From Antedon mediterranea (Eukaryota; Echinodermata; Crinoidea; Comatulida; Antedonidae), in the NCBI RefSeq assembly GCF_964355755.1, contig NC_092672.1, positions 23,678,501 through 23,742,500 of the forward strand: DNA of 64,000 nt. The letters run 5' to 3'. Position numbers and translations under genes: made by a program. A model generated the notes under the pieces. The model was not told where the DNA came from. It made no database searches and was given only the letters and a program-made list of their open reading frames with translations. How positions within the stretch are numbered: the first letter of the stretch is position 1; every line of letters starts with the position of its first letter. Below, piece after piece: positions 62,467 through 64,000 of this stretch.

Positions 62467-63152
62467 ATGTCGAAGAAGATGTTATATATATAAGCAGTGA
62501 TTCAGAATTTGAAGACGAAGACATACTAGCTATGACTGGTGCCTATTTTACAGCAAAGGAGGAGGAAGAGATGAGGGAAGAGATGGGGGATATGACGTGT
62601 TTAATGGCGATTCAACCCCCACCTCCAATGAACGTTGATTTCAATAATGTATCTAATACTGAAGAAGACGAACATTATAGATCGAGAATAATTTCTGAAG
62701 AGGAGAGGATTGTATACGACGACACGTCATCGGTAGTTGACTACCACCTATTTCTGGCAAGAAAAGCCGATGTAGAAGATGAGGTAGAAGATGGGGTGTT
62801 TGCGGAAGAGTACCTGAACCCTGTGCTGGAGGCGGAGATTAAGAAAGAAACTACCGAACTTGAGTACAAAGAGATAATGAGAACAATTGAGAAGGTTTTC
62901 ATAGAAGAATTTATATTCATTCTGAAGGACATGGTTGAACGTTATAACTTTCACGGCTCAAGATATGAACAACTCCTAACATTTTTTCGACCAATTCTGG
63001 CATTGAAACTTGTGGACAATAGCGCTACCCATTTTGAATGGGCGCTAAACTACTTTCATTTACGTTGTATAAATGTTGATGCGTTTGCTAAAGCCATAAA
63101 GTTGATTACAAATGATTCAGAACTTTTTAATAAGATTCTTTACCAATTGTAA
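62424..63152 (+). CDS. Acidic protein with SUMO-interaction-like motifs
   Basis: Intronless ORF of 242 residues from ATG 62424 (the same frame is open back to 62280, but the duplicated region begins again at this ATG). VIEIIDLTMDSD and DVIYISSDSEFEDED are textbook SUMO-interacting motifs: hydrophobic core followed by acidic/Ser residues. The middle is strongly acidic. The C-terminal 100 residues are predicted helical (TTELEYKEIMRTIEKVFIEE, FFRPILALKLVD, AKAIKLITNDSELFNKIL). Family not recognised. AATAAA follows at 63278. The neighbour is a transposon integrase relic, so it may be a mobile-element gene. Myosin lies divergently upstream. Confidence 0.7.
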   Translation: MGSVIEIIDLTMDSDVEEDVIYISSDSEFEDEDILAMTGAYFTAKEEEEMREEMGDMTCLMAIQPPPPMNVDFNNVSNTEEDEHYRSRIISEEERIVYDDTSSVVDYHLFLARKADVEDEVEDGVFAEEYLNPVLEAEIKKETTELEYKEIMRTIEKVFIEEFIFILKDMVERYNFHGSRYEQLLTFFRPILALKLVDNSATHFEWALNYFHLRCINVDAFAKAIKLITNDSELFNKILYQL

Positions 63153-63277
63153 TTTGTACAAATTTAAAATAATATCTTAACACTTTTTTTAATTAATATT
63201 TTTATATTTCTTATTTCTTTTCGGTAAATTTATTATTATTATGGTTGTAAATTATATTGAAATAGAATATGTGTTAA

Positions 63278-63283
63278 AATAAA
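63278..63283 (+). terminator. Possible polyadenylation signal of the acidic ORF
   Basis: AATAAA about 125 bp after the stop codon, followed by a GT/T-rich stretch (GGTTGTGTTTTTTC), as at animal poly-A sites. Confidence 0.5.
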
Positions 63284-63384
63284 GGTTGTGTTTTTTCTTT
63301 TAAAAGCAACAACAACGAAAATGAATTTGATCTTTGCGTGTTATTTAAGTATTTTATTTATTTTTTTAATTTTCATTTGGGTGA

Positions 63385-63642
63385 ATGAGGGTAATGAGTA
63401 TGGATGAGTACTTAAGAAAAGTATATTATTACGATCCTAAGCATCCTGATAGTTTTGGTGGTGTGGACCGACTTTATCAAAATGTAAAAATACGATTTAA
63501 ATATTACCAAGAGACAAGTTCAAGACTGACTGAGCAAGCAAGATACATATACATTACACAAATCCATTCAACGTAAATTCAAACGAAACTGGGTACTTGT
63601 AAGTGTTATTGATGAACAATGGGGAATGGATTTGGAAAAATA
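63385..63642 (+). pseudogene. Integrase fragment (Polinton/F54H12.3-like)
   Basis: MDEYLRKVYYYDPKHPDSFG with GVDRLYQNVK matches the N-terminal segment of transposon integrases of the F54H12.3/Polinton type (yLe-vYydp-hP-SfgG---Ly). After a frameshift near 63550 the expected YTLHKSIQRKFKRN and VIDEQWGMDL follow, then a stop. Only the N-terminal part remains; the DDE core is absent. Confidence 0.65.
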
Positions 63643-63655
63643 ACGTGTATAAAAT

Positions 63656-63856
63656 TTGATTCAGACAAACTGTTTGACTTTAAATTTCCAAAAATCAAAG
63701 GAAGTCAATTTTGAAATAGTTGGTAGCATGGTACAAGGAATCGGACTGGAAAAAATAACAACAACTAATCCTAACAAAATAACCCGTAAACCAAAATCTC
63801 ACTCTCTACCATTCAAAATGGGTAGCGCTATTGTCCACAAGTTAAAATTGAAGTAG
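63656..63856 (+). other. Short ORF next to the integrase relic
   Basis: 66 residues, Lys/Asn-rich (VGSMVQGIGLEKITTTNPNK). No family recognised. It could be a remnant of the same mobile element. After 63856 no gene is seen to the window end. Confidence 0.25.
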
Positions 63857-64000
63857 AACCCTGTAACTTCTTTCAAATAATCTCGAAGATCTTTCAGGAC
63901 CGGTGGCCATGGCAAGGCTGGTACTATATTGCCTGAATATTATGTTAAACCCGTATCACCATAAGAAACCTGTCAAGTTGAAACATACTATTAAAAATAT

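Overview
The window is eukaryotic: AT-rich DNA, protein exons bounded by GT...AG introns, several non-LTR retrotransposons, tRNA-derived SINEs and a very large satellite. The gene repertoire (a Roc-COR protein with Death, DED and ZU5/UPA domains) and LINEs carrying 2A-like peptides suggest a marine invertebrate, most likely an echinoderm or another invertebrate deuterostome. This is inferred from gene families; no species marker was identified.

Region 1 (1 to about 39.9 kb, + strand) is dominated by one large gene whose 5' end lies outside the window. Matching splice phases chain most exons into the order Roc G-domain (partial), COR, Death, Death, short linkers, DED-like, ZU5, UPA, microexon and linkers, second DED-like, and a short terminal exon or a decayed third Death-like exon. 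It looks like a multidomain innate-immunity or cell-death scaffold built by internal exon duplication: the Death exon is duplicated with its intron, and a block of linker exons, minisatellite and DED exon occurs twice. The ZU5 end carries an HF-T tripeptide where PIDD/UNC5CL-type proteins self-cleave at HF-S.

The introns hold much of the mobile DNA. LINE A (2932-7140) is nested inside an older LINE relic, with a 10-bp target duplication. LINE B (20350-24704, minus) has an intact 1198-codon ORF. Both have a hydrophobic N-terminus followed by a 2A-like motif. Other intronic insertions are a TTAA-flanked 4.15-kb element (9988-14138), a 2.0-kb inverted-repeat element (28346-30376), a 1.08-kb MITE-like element (31904-32979), further LINE relics and tandem repeats.

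Region 2 (about 41.8-45.7 kb) is a 3.9-kb palindromic element: two inverted arms, each with subterminal repeats and a decayed copy of one ORF, around a loop of about 130 bp. Region 3 (46.6-55.1 kb) is an 8.5-kb array of about 133 copies of a 64-bp unit that contains a hairpin and a palindrome.

Region 4 (56.5-61.1 kb, minus strand) is the 3' half of an unconventional myosin gene: the last part of the motor, IQ motifs, and a tail with a 14-residue repeat and a hydrophobic C-terminus. It shows signs of decay or misassembly: one frameshift, a triplicated exon end and no exon for the start of the converter. Region 5 (62.1-64 kb) has an acidic ORF with two SUMO-interaction-like motifs and a broken transposon integrase of Polinton-like type.
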